Of a DNA stretch of 64,000 bases, positions 17,698 to 28,277 are shown piece by piece. The DNA lies in assembly GCF_011752525.1 (NCBI RefSeq), contig NZ_VWXI01000002.1:186001-250000 (forward strand), given 5' to 3'. Every line of letters starts with the position of its first letter. The stretch's first letter is position 1. The position numbers were made by a program, and so were the translations under genes. The stretch is from Pantoea sp. Cy-639 (GTDB taxonomy: Bacteria; Pseudomonadota; Gammaproteobacteria; Pseudomonadales; Pseudomonadaceae). Under the pieces are notes generated by a model. It was given only the letters and a program-made list of their open reading frames with translations. It had not been told where the DNA came from and made no database searches.

Positions 17698-18585
17698 TTA
17701 CGTCCTGGCCTGTGCCGCACGTAGCGCTGGCTTGCGGAAGACGAACAGCAGGCCGACCACGATCAGCCCCATCCCCAACAGGCTCAGCGGCGCCAGGCGA
17801 TTGCCGAAGATGATGAAGTCCATCACCGCGGTCACTGCCGGGACCAGGTAGAACAGGCTGGTGACATTGACCAGGTTGCCCTTGGCGATCAACCGATACA
17901 GCAGCAACGTGGCCAGCAACGACACCACCAGCCCCATCCACAGCAGGGCGCCGATGAAACTGGCGTTCCACTGCACGTGCAACGGCTGCAGCGGCGCGAA
18001 CAGCGCGCACAAGGCGAAGCCGGCGATGTACTGCAGCGGCAGGGTGCCCATGGGATTGTCGGTGATGCGTTTCTGCAGGATCGAACCGGCGGTCATGCTG
18101 GCCAGTGCCAGCAAGGCGAACAGCATCCCGGCCAGGGAAACCCCACCCAGGTTGATGCCCTGGTAGACCACCATCACCAGGCCTGTCAGGCCCAGCCCCA
18201 GGCCGAACAGGCGGCTCCAGGAACGCTGACGCTCCATCAGTGCCACGGTGAGGATCGGCTGCACGCCCATGACCGTGGCCATGACGCCGGGGGTGACGTG
18301 GGTGTTCAACGCCAGCAGGTAGAAGATCTGGTAGGCGCCGAGCAGCACGCAACCGGTGCCCAGCGCACGCAGCACCGCGCCACGACTGCGCGGCCAGCGC
18401 AGCCCCAGCAACGGGCCGATCAGCAGCAGACCGGCAAGCGCCAGTGCCGAGCGCAGCAGCAGGAACGCGAAGGGGCTGGCTTGGGCCAGGCCGAGTTTGG
18501 AGACGATCGCCCCGCTGCTCCACAGCAGGACGAACAGGCTGGTGGTGGCCGCCGAGGCCACGGAGGTTTTGCTAAGCAAAGACAT
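17698..18585 (-). CDS. EamA/DMT-family transporter
   Basis: A 295-residue ten-helix transporter of the drug/metabolite superfamily. Repeat one starts ATTSLFVLLWSSGAIVSKLGL, with FLLLRSALALAGLLLIGPL; repeat two ends in LFYLVPAVTAVMDFIIFGNRL. Only about half of it resembles the convergent EamA neighbour at 16752, so the pair are distant paralogues rather than a recent duplication. The substrate is unknown. The 417 bases upstream of its start hold no confident gene. Confidence 0.87.
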   Translation of the reverse strand: MSLLSKTSVASAATTSLFVLLWSSGAIVSKLGLAQASPFAFLLLRSALALAGLLLIGPLLGLRWPRSRGAVLRALGTGCVLLGAYQIFYLLALNTHVTPGVMATVMGVQPILTVALMERQRSWSRLFGLGLGLTGLVMVVYQGINLGGVSLAGMLFALLALASMTAGSILQKRITDNPMGTLPLQYIAGFALCALFAPLQPLHVQWNASFIGALLWMGLVVSLLATLLLYRLIAKGNLVNVTSLFYLVPAVTAVMDFIIFGNRLAPLSLLGMGLIVVGLLFVFRKPALRAAQART

Positions 18586-18916
18586 GTATTGCCACCTGTA
18601 TAGGCAGGAAAGCCGTACGGGCGGATCTATCGCGTATCGAGGAGATAGCCGACCGTGTTCAGTAGGTTGCGCGTGCGGTGGGGATGCGGCCAGCGGCCGA
18701 TCAGCCCAGCACCACGACTGCGCGAGGAGGCGGAGCTACGCCGCCTACCACGCCACTGACAGGTGGTGGATAGTGACTGATCATGGCCGGTTGCTGGCTG
18801 CCACGCACGACAACGCCCGCGACAGGCGCGAGAACGTCAGCAGTGGTGGAAGGGATGGCAGGCATGAACAGGTCTTCTGAGAAGAAAGTGTTTCGGAATA
18901 TAGCGGGGGATTCAGC
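18586..18916. other. Intergenic stretch with one doubtful small open frame
   Basis: No confident gene. On the minus strand an ATG at 18865 opens 54 codons to 18701, MPAIPSTTADVLAPVAGVVV then proline/valine-rich sequence; it has no ribosome site, no recognisable family and unusual composition, so I do not call it. The region probably carries the promoter of the EamA gene. Confidence 0.4.
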
Positions 18917-18994
18917 GCGGGGCAAGCCCGCTCCCACTCATCATCCCACCTGACATGCTCAGGGCGGACTTGTGGAAGCAGGCTTGCCCTGCGG
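18917..18994. repeat. REPIN: two REP sequences in inverted orientation
   Basis: The left copy (18917-18937) is the reverse complement of a GTGGGAGCGGGCTTGCCCCG-type REP; the right copy (18972-18994) is a degenerate direct copy. The paired arrangement is a REPIN, the unit mobilised by RAYT transposases in Pseudomonas. It lies just past the lpxO stop. Confidence 0.7.
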
Positions 18995-19002
18995 CCGAAG
19001 GC

Positions 19003-19938
19003 TCAGAACAGCCAGCGATACAGCGCGTACGCGACCAACACCGCCAGCACCGGCCGCAGGATGCGGTAGGCCTTGGGATTGGCGCGCTTGAACTGCTTCA
19101 CACGGGTGCTGATCTTGTTGCTGAAGCGCTTGCTCCAGGCATAGGCCTGGTTGATCCCGCCGACACGCTCGTCATCAGTGTTCTGCGGCGCGGTGGCACG
19201 GCCGAGGAAGGCGCTGACCTTGCGGTTGATGCGGGTCATCAGCGGACTGTTGAGCGGGCGTTCGACGTCGCAGAACAGGATCACCCGGGTGACCTCGGTC
19301 TCGTTCTTGACCCAGTGCACGAAGGTCTCGTCGAACATCACGTCCTCACCGTCGCGCCAGGCGTAGGGCTGGCCGTCGACATAGATGCGGCAGTTGTCCG
19401 AGTTCGGCGTGGACAGGCCCAGGTGATAACGCAGCGAACCGGCGAACGGGTCGCGGTGCGGGTTCAGGTGGCTGCCGCCGGGCAGCAGGGCGAACATCGC
19501 GCCCTTGACGTTGGGGATGCCGCTGACCAGCTCGACGGTCTTCGGGCAAAGCATTTCGGCGGACGGCAGGGGCTTGTCGTACCACTTCAGGTAGAAGCGC
19601 TTCCAGCCCTTCTTGAAGAACGAGCCGAAACCGGCATCGTTGTCTTTTTCCGCGGCGCGGATGTAGCCCTCGTCGAACAGGCGCATGGCCTCTTCGCGGA
19701 TCACTTCCCAGTTATCCTTGAGCACGTCCAGCTCAGGGAAACGCTGGCGGTCCAGGTACGGCTTGGAGGGAACGCCGGAGAACAGGTACATCAAGCTGTT
19801 GTAGGGGGCGAACAGCGCCGAGTGGTTGACGAACTGGCGCAGTACCGGCAGGCGTGCCTTGCCGCGCAGGTGCACGAACAGCACGCTGCCGAAGAACACC
19901 AGCAGGACACCCGCCTTGGCGACAAAGGAAAAGGTCAT
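19003..19938 (-). CDS. lpxO: LpxO-like lipid A 2-hydroxylase (aspartyl/asparaginyl beta-hydroxylase family)
   Basis: An Fe(II)/2-oxoglutarate oxygenase of 311 residues, anchored by an N-terminal membrane helix (AKAGVLLVFFGSVLFVHLRG) with another hydrophobic segment at the C-terminus (VLAVLVAYALYRWLF). The iron site is seen as His161-Arg-Asp163 in NPHRDPFAGSLRYHLGL and distal His208 in FVHWVKNETEVTRVILFCD. In Salmonella and Pseudomonas LpxO hydroxylates a secondary acyl chain of lipid A. AAGGAG stands seven bases before the ATG at 19938. Other membrane members of the beta-hydroxylase family are possible, but length and topology favour LpxO. Confidence 0.82.
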   Translation of the reverse strand: MTFSFVAKAGVLLVFFGSVLFVHLRGKARLPVLRQFVNHSALFAPYNSLMYLFSGVPSKPYLDRQRFPELDVLKDNWEVIREEAMRLFDEGYIRAAEKDNDAGFGSFFKKGWKRFYLKWYDKPLPSAEMLCPKTVELVSGIPNVKGAMFALLPGGSHLNPHRDPFAGSLRYHLGLSTPNSDNCRIYVDGQPYAWRDGEDVMFDETFVHWVKNETEVTRVILFCDVERPLNSPLMTRINRKVSAFLGRATAPQNTDDERVGGINQAYAWSKRFSNKISTRVKQFKRANPKAYRILRPVLAVLVAYALYRWLF

Positions 19939-20004
19939 GCAACACTCCTTGGAGGGGAAATCAGGCCATCCCCGGATAGCCGGACATGATAAACCCCTGA
20001 GGAG

Positions 20005-20090
20005 CAGCCGCAAGCTTCAAGCTGCAGGCGGTAAGCTGATCTGCATCAACGACACCCGCCTTGCCTTGCAGCCTGAAGCATGCAGCCCGA
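20005..20090. repeat. AAGCTTCAAGCTGCA-type inverted repeat between cysK and lpxO
   Basis: AGCCGCAAGCTTCAAGCTGCAG (shortened: starts AGCCGCAAGC at 20006) faces a degenerate reverse copy, GCAGCCTGAAGCATGCAGCC, ending near 20088. Such pairs recur between Pseudomonas genes. It lies immediately past the cysK stop and may end its transcript. Confidence 0.5.
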
Positions 20091-20093
20091 CGC

Positions 20094-21068
<975 letters not shown>

Positions 21069-21366
21069 GGCAGGGTCCTTGAACAGTCGAATAACAGAAG
21101 AAAACCCTGAGGGTAAGCCCGCTCGCAGGGGGCGTAAAGCCTGCTCTGGGCACGCCTGCGCAACCTGTGCGATGACAGCCATGGGCACCACTGACCGAGC
21201 CCGCCCCGAATCCGACCGGGCTCGGGGTGACGGGCCATTCAGGGACTGAATACCCGGTCTGCGTTTGCAGGCGCCGGGCGCGGCGTTATAGTCGCGGACA
21301 CATCAATAGACAGGTGTTGGCTGGACTGGCGCGTTGGCCGGTACATCCACGCCAGAGGATCGGTTC

Positions 21367-22212
21367 ATGAAGTTCGAAGGCACCCGCGACTACGTCGCCA
21401 CAGACGACCTGAAGCTGGCGGTCAACGCGGCCATCACCCTGGAGCGCCCATTGCTGGTCAAGGGCGAACCGGGCACCGGCAAGACCATGCTCGCCGAACA
21501 GCTGGCCGCCTCCTTTGGCGCGCGCCTGATCACCTGGCACATCAAGTCCACCACCAAGGCCCACCAGGGGCTCTACGAGTACGACGCGGTCAGCCGCCTG
21601 CGCGACTCGCAACTGGGCGTGGACAAGGTCCACGACGTACGCAACTACTTGAAGAAGGGCAAGCTGTGGGAGGCCTTCGAGGCCGACGAGCGGGTGATCC
21701 TGCTGATCGACGAGATCGACAAGGCCGACATCGAGTTTCCCAACGACCTGTTGCAGGAACTCGACAAGATGGAGTTCTACGTCTACGAGATCGACGAGAC
21801 CATCAAGGCCAAGCAGCGCCCGATCATCATCATCACCTCCAACAACGAGAAAGAGCTGCCCGACGCCTTCCTGCGCCGCTGCTTCTTCCACTACATCGCC
21901 TTCCCCGACCGTAGCACCCTGCAGCAGATCGTCGACGTGCACTACCCGAACATCAGCCAGGCGCTGGTCAGCGAGGCATTGGACGTGTTCTTCGATGTGC
22001 GCAAGGTGCCGGGGCTGAAGAAAAAACCGTCCACCTCCGAACTGGTCGACTGGCTCAAGCTGCTGATGGCCGACAACATCGGCGAGGCGGTGCTGCGCGA
22101 GCGCGACCCGACCAAGGCGATCCCGCCGCTGGCCGGTGCTCTGGTGAAGAACGAACAGGACGTGCAGTTGCTCGAGCGCCTGGCCTTCATGAGCCGGCGC
22201 GGCAACCGCTGA
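21367..22212 (+). CDS. MoxR-family AAA+ ATPase
   Basis: A 281-residue MoxR ATPase, a chaperone-like enzyme that usually works with a VWA-domain partner to mature or load a metal centre or complex. Walker A is GEPGTGKT (33-40), Walker B is LLIDEIDKAD with Asp115-Glu116, sensor 1 is IIIITSNNEKELPDAFLRR. AGAGGA precedes the ATG at 21367. The VWA gene follows after 13 bases, so the two are co-transcribed. The assembly clients are not encoded beside them in this window. Confidence 0.93.
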   Translation: MKFEGTRDYVATDDLKLAVNAAITLERPLLVKGEPGTGKTMLAEQLAASFGARLITWHIKSTTKAHQGLYEYDAVSRLRDSQLGVDKVHDVRNYLKKGKLWEAFEADERVILLIDEIDKADIEFPNDLLQELDKMEFYVYEIDETIKAKQRPIIIITSNNEKELPDAFLRRCFFHYIAFPDRSTLQQIVDVHYPNISQALVSEALDVFFDVRKVPGLKKKPSTSELVDWLKLLMADNIGEAVLRERDPTKAIPPLAGALVKNEQDVQLLERLAFMSRRGNR

Positions 22213-22225
22213 CAGGAGCCGGGCC

Positions 22226-23404
22226 ATGCTGCTCAACCTGTTCAATGAAATGCGCGCGGCCAAGGTGCCGGTTTCGGTGCGCGAGCTGCTCGACTTGCAC
22301 CACGCTCTGCAAAAAGGCGTGGTGTTCGCCGACATGGACGCCTTCTACTACCTCGCCCGCGCCATCCTGGTGAAGGACGAGCGCCACTTCGACAAGTTCG
22401 ACCGCGCCTTCGCCGCCTACTTCAAGGGCCTTGAAAACCTCGACCGGCACATCGAGGCGCTGATCCCCGATGAATGGCTGCGCAAGGAATTCGAACGCTC
22501 GCTCACTGACGAGGAACGCGCGCAGATCCAGTCGCTGGGTGGCCTGGACAAACTCATCGAGGAGTTCAAGAAGCGCCTCGAAGAGCAGAAGGAACGCCAC
22601 GCCGGTGGCAACAAGTGGATCGGCACCGGCGGTACCAGCCCGTTCGGCTCGGGCGGTTTCAACCCCGAGGGAATCCGCGTCGGCGAGGCCGGCAAGCGCC
22701 AGGGCAAGGCGGTAAAAGTCTGGGACCAGCGCGAATACAAGAACCTCGACGACCAGGTCGAGCTGGGCACGCGCAACATCAAGCTGGCGTTGCGCCGGCT
22801 GCGCAAGTTCGCCCGCGAAGGCGCCGCCGAGGAGCTGGACATCGACGGCACCATCGACCACACCGCCCGTGACGCCGGGCTGCTGAACATCCAGATGCGC
22901 CCGGAACGGCGCAACACCGTGAAGTTGCTGTTGCTGTTCGACATCGGCGGCTCGATGGATGCCCACATCAAGGTCTGCGAAGAGCTGTTCTCGGCGTGCA
23001 AGACCGAGTTCAAGCACCTGGAGTACTACTACTTCCACAACTTCGTGTACGAATCGGTGTGGAAGAACAACCTGCGCCGCACTTCGGAGCGCTTCTCCAC
23101 CTTCGACCTGCTGCACAAGTACGGCGACGACTACAAGGTGGTGTTCGTCGGCGATGCGGCCATGGCGCCGTACGAGATCACCCAGCCGGGAGGCAGTGTC
23201 GAGCACTGGAACGAAGAGGCCGGGTATGTGTGGATGCAGCGCTTCATGGAGAAGTTCAGGAAGATCATCTGGATCAACCCGTATCCGAAGCAAGCCTGGG
23301 ACTACACGGCGTCGACCCATCTGGTGCGCGACCTGATCGAGGACAAGATGTACCCGCTGACCTTGCAGGGGCTGGAGGAAGGGATGCGCTACCTGTCCAA
23401 GTGA
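22226..23404 (+). CDS. VWA-domain protein (CoxE-like), MoxR partner
   Basis: A 392-residue protein whose C-terminal half is a von Willebrand A domain. The metal-ion-dependent adhesion site begins LLLLFDIGGSMDAH, with Asp239, Gly, Gly and Ser243, a DxGxS version of the usual DxSxS, as in CoxE-type proteins. The N-terminal half is helical and charged (EEFKKRLEEQKERHAGGNKW) with a glycine-rich linker GTGGTSPFGSGGF. No signal peptide or membrane segment is present. It forms an operon with the MoxR ATPase; such pairs act as metallo-chaperones or remodel enzymes, but their target here is unknown. Confidence 0.9.
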   Translation: MLLNLFNEMRAAKVPVSVRELLDLHHALQKGVVFADMDAFYYLARAILVKDERHFDKFDRAFAAYFKGLENLDRHIEALIPDEWLRKEFERSLTDEERAQIQSLGGLDKLIEEFKKRLEEQKERHAGGNKWIGTGGTSPFGSGGFNPEGIRVGEAGKRQGKAVKVWDQREYKNLDDQVELGTRNIKLALRRLRKFAREGAAEELDIDGTIDHTARDAGLLNIQMRPERRNTVKLLLLFDIGGSMDAHIKVCEELFSACKTEFKHLEYYYFHNFVYESVWKNNLRRTSERFSTFDLLHKYGDDYKVVFVGDAAMAPYEITQPGGSVEHWNEEAGYVWMQRFMEKFRKIIWINPYPKQAWDYTASTHLVRDLIEDKMYPLTLQGLEEGMRYLSK

Positions 23405-23423
23405 TCCTGCCTGTACCGGTCCT

Positions 23424-23499
23424 TTCGCAGGACAAGCCCGCTTCCACGCCAGCCGCCCAATGGATGGAGACCTGCGCGGGAGCGGGCTTGCCCCGCGAA
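23424..23499. repeat. REPIN between the VWA gene and pxpC
   Basis: A degenerate reverse REP (CGCAGGACAAGCCCGCTTCC at about 23426-23445) faces a consensus copy, CGGGAGCGGGCTTGCCCCGC (23477-23496). It fills the gap between convergent genes and may also end transcription. Confidence 0.7.
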
Positions 23500-23512
23500 C
23501 AGACCGGAACGC

Positions 23513-24436
23513 TTACGCCCAGCGGGCCAGGTAATCCTGCTGCTCCCGCCAGGCCTCCTCCTGCAACACCGCCCTGAACCGTACCAGCGTTCCCGGCATG
23601 CACTGCGCCAGCTGCGCCAGTGCCAGCGGCGTCAACGCCCCCAACCGTGGATAACCGCCAATGGTCTGGCGATCATTGAGCAGCACGATCGGCTGCCCAT
23701 CGGGTGGTACTTGCACCGCGCCCAGCGAAATCCCCTCGGAGATCATCGGCGCGCCCTGATAGACCAGTTGTGGCCCGAGCAGACGAATGCCCATGCGGTC
23801 GGCACGACTGTCCAGCGTCCAGTCGCGGTTGAACGCCTCGAACAGGCTCGTCCCACTGAAGTCGCCAATCTGCGCGCCCATCACCAGGTCCAACACCGGT
23901 TTCTCGGCATGCACCGGCCGCAACGCTTCCGGCACGTGGGAGCGGGCTTGCCTCGCGATGGTTCCACCAGCATGCAGTACCTCCCCTTTCGCCAACGCCC
24001 GGCCTTGGCCGTCCACCCCTCCCAGCCCTTCCCTTGCCACCGTGGCGCAACTGCCCAGCACCGCCGCACCCATGAACCCGCCAGGCGCCGCCAGATAAGC
24101 GCGTACGCCCTGCCGTGGCTGGCGCAGCGTCAGGCGCTGGCCACGGCCCAGGTGAACGCTGCTCCAGGCTGCCAGCGGTTGCCCATCGACCTGCGCCTCC
24201 AGATCCGCCCCGGTCAGCGCCAGCATGCAATCCTCTTCGGCCACCACGCTGAAACCGCCCAGCGCGACCTCGACCACGGCGCTGTCCAGGGCATTGCCCA
24301 GCAGCCAGTTGGCCCAGCGCATCGCCACCCAGTCCAGCGCACCACCCTGGGTCACACCCAGGTGGCGCACGCCAAAGCGCCCAGCGTCCTGCAACTGGCA
24401 CAGCGCGGTGCTGGCTTCGATCCTCAAGCGGCTCAT
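23513..24436 (-). CDS. pxpC: 5-oxoprolinase subunit C (biotin-dependent carboxyltransferase / KipA family)
   Basis: Component of the ATP-dependent PxpABC 5-oxoprolinase that opens pyroglutamate to glutamate. It has 307 residues with the family opening STALCQLQDAGRFGVRHLGVTQGGALDW and the late DRMGIRLLGPQLVY, EGISLGAVQVPPDGQPIVLLNDRQT and IGGYPRLGALT segments. Its ATG overlaps the pxpB stop by four bases. Odd point: codons near residues 159-167 (TIARQARSHVP) are made of a REP palindrome sequence (23935-23961) read in frame, which probably reflects a nine-codon insertion into a surface loop. Confidence 0.9.
   Translation of the reverse strand: MSRLRIEASTALCQLQDAGRFGVRHLGVTQGGALDWVAMRWANWLLGNALDSAVVEVALGGFSVVAEEDCMLALTGADLEAQVDGQPLAAWSSVHLGRGQRLTLRQPRQGVRAYLAAPGGFMGAAVLGSCATVAREGLGGVDGQGRALAKGEVLHAGGTIARQARSHVPEALRPVHAEKPVLDLVMGAQIGDFSGTSLFEAFNRDWTLDSRADRMGIRLLGPQLVYQGAPMISEGISLGAVQVPPDGQPIVLLNDRQTIGGYPRLGALTPLALAQLAQCMPGTLVRFRAVLQEEAWREQQDYLARWA
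23935..23961. repeat. REP sequence inside the pxpC reading frame
   Basis: Twenty-seven bases beginning CGTGGGAGCGGGCTTGCC match the intergenic REP at 36688-36711 with one difference in the shared 24. Length is exactly nine codons, so the pxpC frame is kept. Confidence 0.75.
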
Positions 24437-25128
24437 GCCTGGCCCTCCAGCGGGCTGTCGTCACCGCCCAGGTTGATGAACTCGGCGCGCTCGACCGCCA
24501 CGAAGCGCACCCGGTCCCCCGGATGCAGCAGGCTGTAGCCGTCACGCTCACGGTCGAACAGGTGTACCGGCGTACGCCCGATCAGGTTCCAGCCCCCCGG
24601 CGACACGGCCGGGTAAGCGGCAGTCTGGCGCTCGGCAATCCCCACGCTGCCCGCCGCCACGCGCTTGCGCGGGGTGCTCAGGCGCGGCGTGGCCAGGCGC
24701 TCGTCGACCAGCCCCATGAAACCGAAGCCGGGCGCGAAGCCAAGGGCGAATACCGGGTAGTCACGGCCGCTGTGCAAGGCGATCACCTCGGCCTCGCTCA
24801 ACCCACTGCGGGCAGCCAGCACGGGCAACTCGGGGCCGACACTGGCGTGGTACCACACCGGGATTTCGTGATGACGTCCAGCGCCGCCGGCATCCGGGCG
24901 CAGGCCGTCGAGGGCCTTGAGGATGCGCTGGCGTGCTTCACCAGGCGCCAGGTCGAACTGCACCAGCAGCGTGGTGTAGGACGGCACCAGGTCGACCAAG
25001 CGCTCGCCGAACACGGCTCGCAGACGCTGGTCGGCGGCCAGGATCCACGGCATGTTGGCTTCGTCGATGTGCTCGAACAGACGCACCATGAAGCTGTCGA
25101 TGGCCACCACCTCGATGCGTGGCGTCAT
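24433..25128 (-). CDS. pxpB: 5-oxoprolinase subunit B (KipI/allophanate hydrolase subunit 1 family)
   Basis: Partner of PxpC in the 5-oxoprolinase complex, cytoplasmic. The 231 residues have the cyclophilin-like AHS1 fold: [20 protein letters not shown], the substrate-site [20 protein letters not shown] and the highly conserved [22 protein letters not shown], followed by [20 protein letters not shown] and [15 protein letters not shown]. Overlaps pxpA and pxpC by four bases each, so the three subunits are translationally coupled. Confidence 0.92.
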   Translation of the reverse strand: MTPRIEVVAIDSFMVRLFEHIDEANMPWILAADQRLRAVFGERLVDLVPSYTTLLVQFDLAPGEARQRILKALDGLRPDAGGAGRHHEIPVWYHASVGPELPVLAARSGLSEAEVIALHSGRDYPVFALGFAPGFGFMGLVDERLATPRLSTPRKRVAAGSVGIAERQTAAYPAVSPGGWNLIGRTPVHLFDRERDGYSLLHPGDRVRFVAVERAEFINLGGDDSPLEGQA

Positions 25129-25904
25129 GCTCGCTCCAGGGTATCGAGGGCCTGGCGGATCTGCCGCACCGCGGCCACCGAACTGTCGTTGTCACCGTGC
25201 ACGCAGAGTGTCGTGGCGTTCAGGCGTACGGCGCTGCCGTCATCGGCGACCAAGGCTTCGCCCTTGGCCAGGCGCACAGCCTGCTCGACCACCACCGTCG
25301 GATCATGATGCACCGCGCCTGGCAGGCGTCGTGACAGCAAGTGGCCGCTGGCGGTGTAGGCCCGGTCGGCGAAGGCTTCGAACCACAGTTGCACGCCGAT
25401 CTCGTCGCCCAGGGCCTGGGCCGCGCGGTCGTCGGCGGTGGCCATGAGCATCAGCGGCAGACTGCTGTCGTATGCCGCCACTGCCTCGAGCACGCCACGC
25501 AGGATGGCCGGGTTGGCCATCATGTCGTTGTACAGCGCGCCATGGGGCTTGACGTAGGCCAGCCGCGCGCCGAGCACCTTGCAGATGCCATCCAGCGCGC
25601 CGATCTGGTAGTGCAGCAGGTCACGGATCTCATCGCTGCTGCAAGCCATGGTGCGGCGGCCAAAACCGACCAGGTCCGGGTAGGCCGGGTGCGCGCCGAT
25701 GGTCACCCCGTGCTCCAGCGCCAGCGCCACGGTACGGCGCATGGTGCCCGGGTCGCCGGCGTGATAGCCGCAGGCGATGTTGGCGCAGTCGATGTGGGGC
25801 ATCACCTCGGCATCCCGGCCCATGCGCCAGTTGCCGAAACTTTCGCCCATGTCGCAGTTGAGTAGCAGGCGTTTCACCTGGCGGACTCCCGTGTCGATGT
25901 TCAT
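25125..25904 (-). CDS. pxpA: 5-oxoprolinase subunit A (LamB/YcsF family)
   Basis: LamB/YcsF-family subunit of 259 residues in the PxpABC 5-oxoprolinase. It has the family opening [14 protein letters not shown], then [35 protein letters not shown] and [12 protein letters not shown], all invariant in LamB/YcsF proteins. A GAT-to-end segment [18 protein letters not shown] closes the protein. The ATG at 25904 has AAGG eight bases ahead; a longer frame upstream reads into the MFS gene end. Eleven bases separate it from the transporter gene. Confidence 0.92.
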   Translation of the reverse strand: MNIDTGVRQVKRLLLNCDMGESFGNWRMGRDAEVMPHIDCANIACGYHAGDPGTMRRTVALALEHGVTIGAHPAYPDLVGFGRRTMACSSDEIRDLLHYQIGALDGICKVLGARLAYVKPHGALYNDMMANPAILRGVLEAVAAYDSSLPLMLMATADDRAAQALGDEIGVQLWFEAFADRAYTASGHLLSRRLPGAVHHDPTVVVEQAVRLAKGEALVADDGSAVRLNATTLCVHGDNDSSVAAVRQIRQALDTLERA

Positions 25905-25914
25905 GTCGTCTACC

Positions 25915-27201
25915 TTATCGCGCCTGCAACTGCTTGCCACAGGTTTCCGGCAGGCTCAGCGCCGCCAGGATCACCACGCCATAGGACACGGCAGCGAATG
26001 CGCCGATGCCCAGTCCCAGCGGTATCTTTTCGCCAAGCAGGCCGATCAGCAACGGGAACATCGCCGCGATGACCTTGCCGATGTTGTAGCAGAAGCCCTG
26101 CCCCGAACCGCGTACACGGGTGGGGAACAGCTCGGTGAGGAACGCTCCCATGCCGCTGAAGATGCCCGAGGCGAAGAAGCCCAGCGGGAAACCCAGCCAC
26201 AGCATCACGTGATCGCTGACCGGCAACTGGGTGTAGAGCAGCACGATGACGAACGAACCCACGGCGAACAGGATGAAGTTCTTCTTGCGCCCCAGCAGGT
26301 CGCACAGGTAGGCGCTGACCACATAGCCGATGTAGGAACCGACGATGACCATGGCCAGGTAGCCGCCGGTACCCAGCACGCTCAGGCCGCGCTCGTTCTT
26401 GAGGAAAGTCGGCAGCCACGAGGTGATCGCGTAGTAGCCTCCCAGGGCGCCAGTGGTCAGCAGCGAGGCTCGGATGGTGGTCCAGAGCATGCCGGGGGCG
26501 AAGATCTCGTAGAAATGCGAGGGGGCCTCGGCATTTTCCACGGCCTTGGCCTGGCGATAGATCTCCGGGTCCTTGACCAGGCGCCGGACGAAGATCACGA
26601 ACAGCGCCGGCAGCAACCCCAGCAGGAACAGCGCGCGCCAGGCCTGCTCGGCCGGCAGCCAGGAGAACAGCAGCGCGTAGAGGACCGCGGTCAGGCCCCA
26701 GCCGATGGCCCAGCCCGACTGCACCATGCCCACTGCCTTGCCACGGTCCTGGGCGCGAATCACCTCGCCGATCAGCACCGCGCCGGCGGTCCACTCGCCA
26801 CCGAAGCCAAAGCCCATCAGCGTGCGGGCGATCAGCAACTGCTCGTAGTTCTGGGCGAAGCCGCAGAGGAAGGTGAAGAAGGCGAACCACAGCACCGTCA
26901 GTTGCAAGGTGCGCACCCGGCCGATGCGGTCGGAAAGAATGCCGGCGATCCAGCCCCCCAAGGCCGAGGCGATCAGGGTACTGGTATGAATCAGCCCGGC
27001 CTCGGCGGTGGTGATGCCCCACAGCATGATCAGGGTGGGGATCACGAAACTGAGCATCTGGGTGTCCATGCCATCCAGGCCGTAGCCGATCTTGCAGCTC
27101 CAGAAGGTGCGTCGTTGCTGGGAGTCGATGTCGCGGTACCAGGCGAAGGGGCCGCCCGAGGATTGGGCGGGGGCCTGCTGCTGCACGCCGGTCGGGTTCA
27201 T
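25915..27201 (-). CDS. MFS transporter, probable 5-oxoproline or organic-acid importer
   Basis: A 428-residue major facilitator with 12 helices, of the aromatic-acid/sugar-acid group. Motif A is seen as [20 protein letters not shown], repeated in the second half as [35 protein letters not shown] is typical of the AAHS/SHS subgroup. A start at 27201 ([11 protein letters not shown]) gives a normal hydrophilic N-terminus; the frame is open for 30 more codons without support. It is the first gene of the pxpABC operon and divergent from a LysR regulator, which makes pyroglutamate or a related amide the likely substrate (inference). Confidence 0.85.
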   Translation of the reverse strand: MNPTGVQQQAPAQSSGGPFAWYRDIDSQQRRTFWSCKIGYGLDGMDTQMLSFVIPTLIMLWGITTAEAGLIHTSTLIASALGGWIAGILSDRIGRVRTLQLTVLWFAFFTFLCGFAQNYEQLLIARTLMGFGFGGEWTAGAVLIGEVIRAQDRGKAVGMVQSGWAIGWGLTAVLYALLFSWLPAEQAWRALFLLGLLPALFVIFVRRLVKDPEIYRQAKAVENAEAPSHFYEIFAPGMLWTTIRASLLTTGALGGYYAITSWLPTFLKNERGLSVLGTGGYLAMVIVGSYIGYVVSAYLCDLLGRKKNFILFAVGSFVIVLLYTQLPVSDHVMLWLGFPLGFFASGIFSGMGAFLTELFPTRVRGSGQGFCYNIGKVIAAMFPLLIGLLGEKIPLGLGIGAFAAVSYGVVILAALSLPETCGKQLQAR

Positions 27202-27329
27202 GATTGCCTCGGCTTGTTGGTATTGTTCTACGGGCGACGTCGAGGTCGCGGCCTGGGCGTCATGTTCGAAGGCCACCGCCCGCGCGTCCAACGAGAAAAA
27301 CCGTCGGTCTGGAACAAGAAAAACTGATC

Positions 27330-28241
27330 ATGAACCTCCGTTTCCTCGAAACCTTCGTCTGGGTCGCCCGGCTCAAGAGCTTTCGCCTCACCGCCGAGAA
27401 GCTGTTCACCACCCAGGCCTCGGTGTCCAGCCGCATCGCCGCGCTGGAGGCCGACCTGGGGGTGAAGCTGCTGCTGCGCGACTCGCGCGGGGTCAGCCTG
27501 ACCCCGGAAGGCAGCAAGGTGCTCGAATATGCCGAGCGCATGCTGGACACCGCCAAGGCCATGAAGCAGTCGCTGGACAGCGACCGCAGCAAGACCGGGC
27601 GCATCCGCCTGGGGGTGATGGACACCGTCATCCACACCTGGATGAGCGCGCTGGTGGCCGAGCTCGGCGAGCGCTATCCGCAGGTGGAGATCGAGCTGGT
27701 GGCCGACACCGCGCTGAACCTGCGCGAGCAGTTGCACAAGGGTTTTCTCGACGTGATCCTGCAGACCGACCTGCTGCGCGAGCCGTCGATCCGCAGCCAG
27801 GACCTGGCGCGCTATCCCATGGGCTGGATCGCCGCCGCCGGCTCGCCGCAACACCGTGACTACGCGTCCCTGGCAGAACTGGGACGCGAACGGATCATCA
27901 CCTTCTCGAAAAATTCCCGGCCACATCAGGAAGTGCTCAGCTTGCTGCAAGGTGCCGGGGCCGAGACGCCACGGTTGAACTGCGTGAACTCGGTGGCGGC
28001 GATCACCCGCCTGCTGCGCGATGGGTTCGGCATCGGCGCGTTGCCGCCGGCGCTGGTGGACGGCGAACTGGGCCGGGGTGAACTGGTGCTGCTGCAGGGC
28101 CTGCAACCACCGCCAAGCCTGGAGCTGGTGGTGGCCTGGCAGACCGGGGTGGCACTGGTGGACGAGGTGGTGGAAGTTTGCCGGCAGGTGCTGGGGCGCT
28201 ATGCGCGGGATGTGGGTGGGCAGCGGATCGTGCTGGTCTGA
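27330..28241 (+). CDS. LysR-family regulator, probable controller of the 5-oxoproline operon
   Basis: A 303-residue LysR transcription factor: N-terminal winged helix (MNLRFLETFVWVARLKSFRL with TTQASVSSRIAALEADLGVKLLLRD) and a C-terminal periplasmic-binding-protein-like effector domain starting about residue 90 (GRIRLGVMDTVIHTWM). It is divergent from the MFS-pxpABC operon with 128 bases between starts, the usual arrangement for a LysR regulator and its target. The effector is unknown; pyroglutamate is a reasonable guess. The ATG at 27330 begins the HTH directly. Confidence 0.9.
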   Translation: MNLRFLETFVWVARLKSFRLTAEKLFTTQASVSSRIAALEADLGVKLLLRDSRGVSLTPEGSKVLEYAERMLDTAKAMKQSLDSDRSKTGRIRLGVMDTVIHTWMSALVAELGERYPQVEIELVADTALNLREQLHKGFLDVILQTDLLREPSIRSQDLARYPMGWIAAAGSPQHRDYASLAELGRERIITFSKNSRPHQEVLSLLQGAGAETPRLNCVNSVAAITRLLRDGFGIGALPPALVDGELGRGELVLLQGLQPPPSLELVVAWQTGVALVDEVVEVCRQVLGRYARDVGGQRIVLV

Positions 28242-28277
28242 ACGCCATCCGGCGTCTGTACCGCCCCGCGGCAAGCG

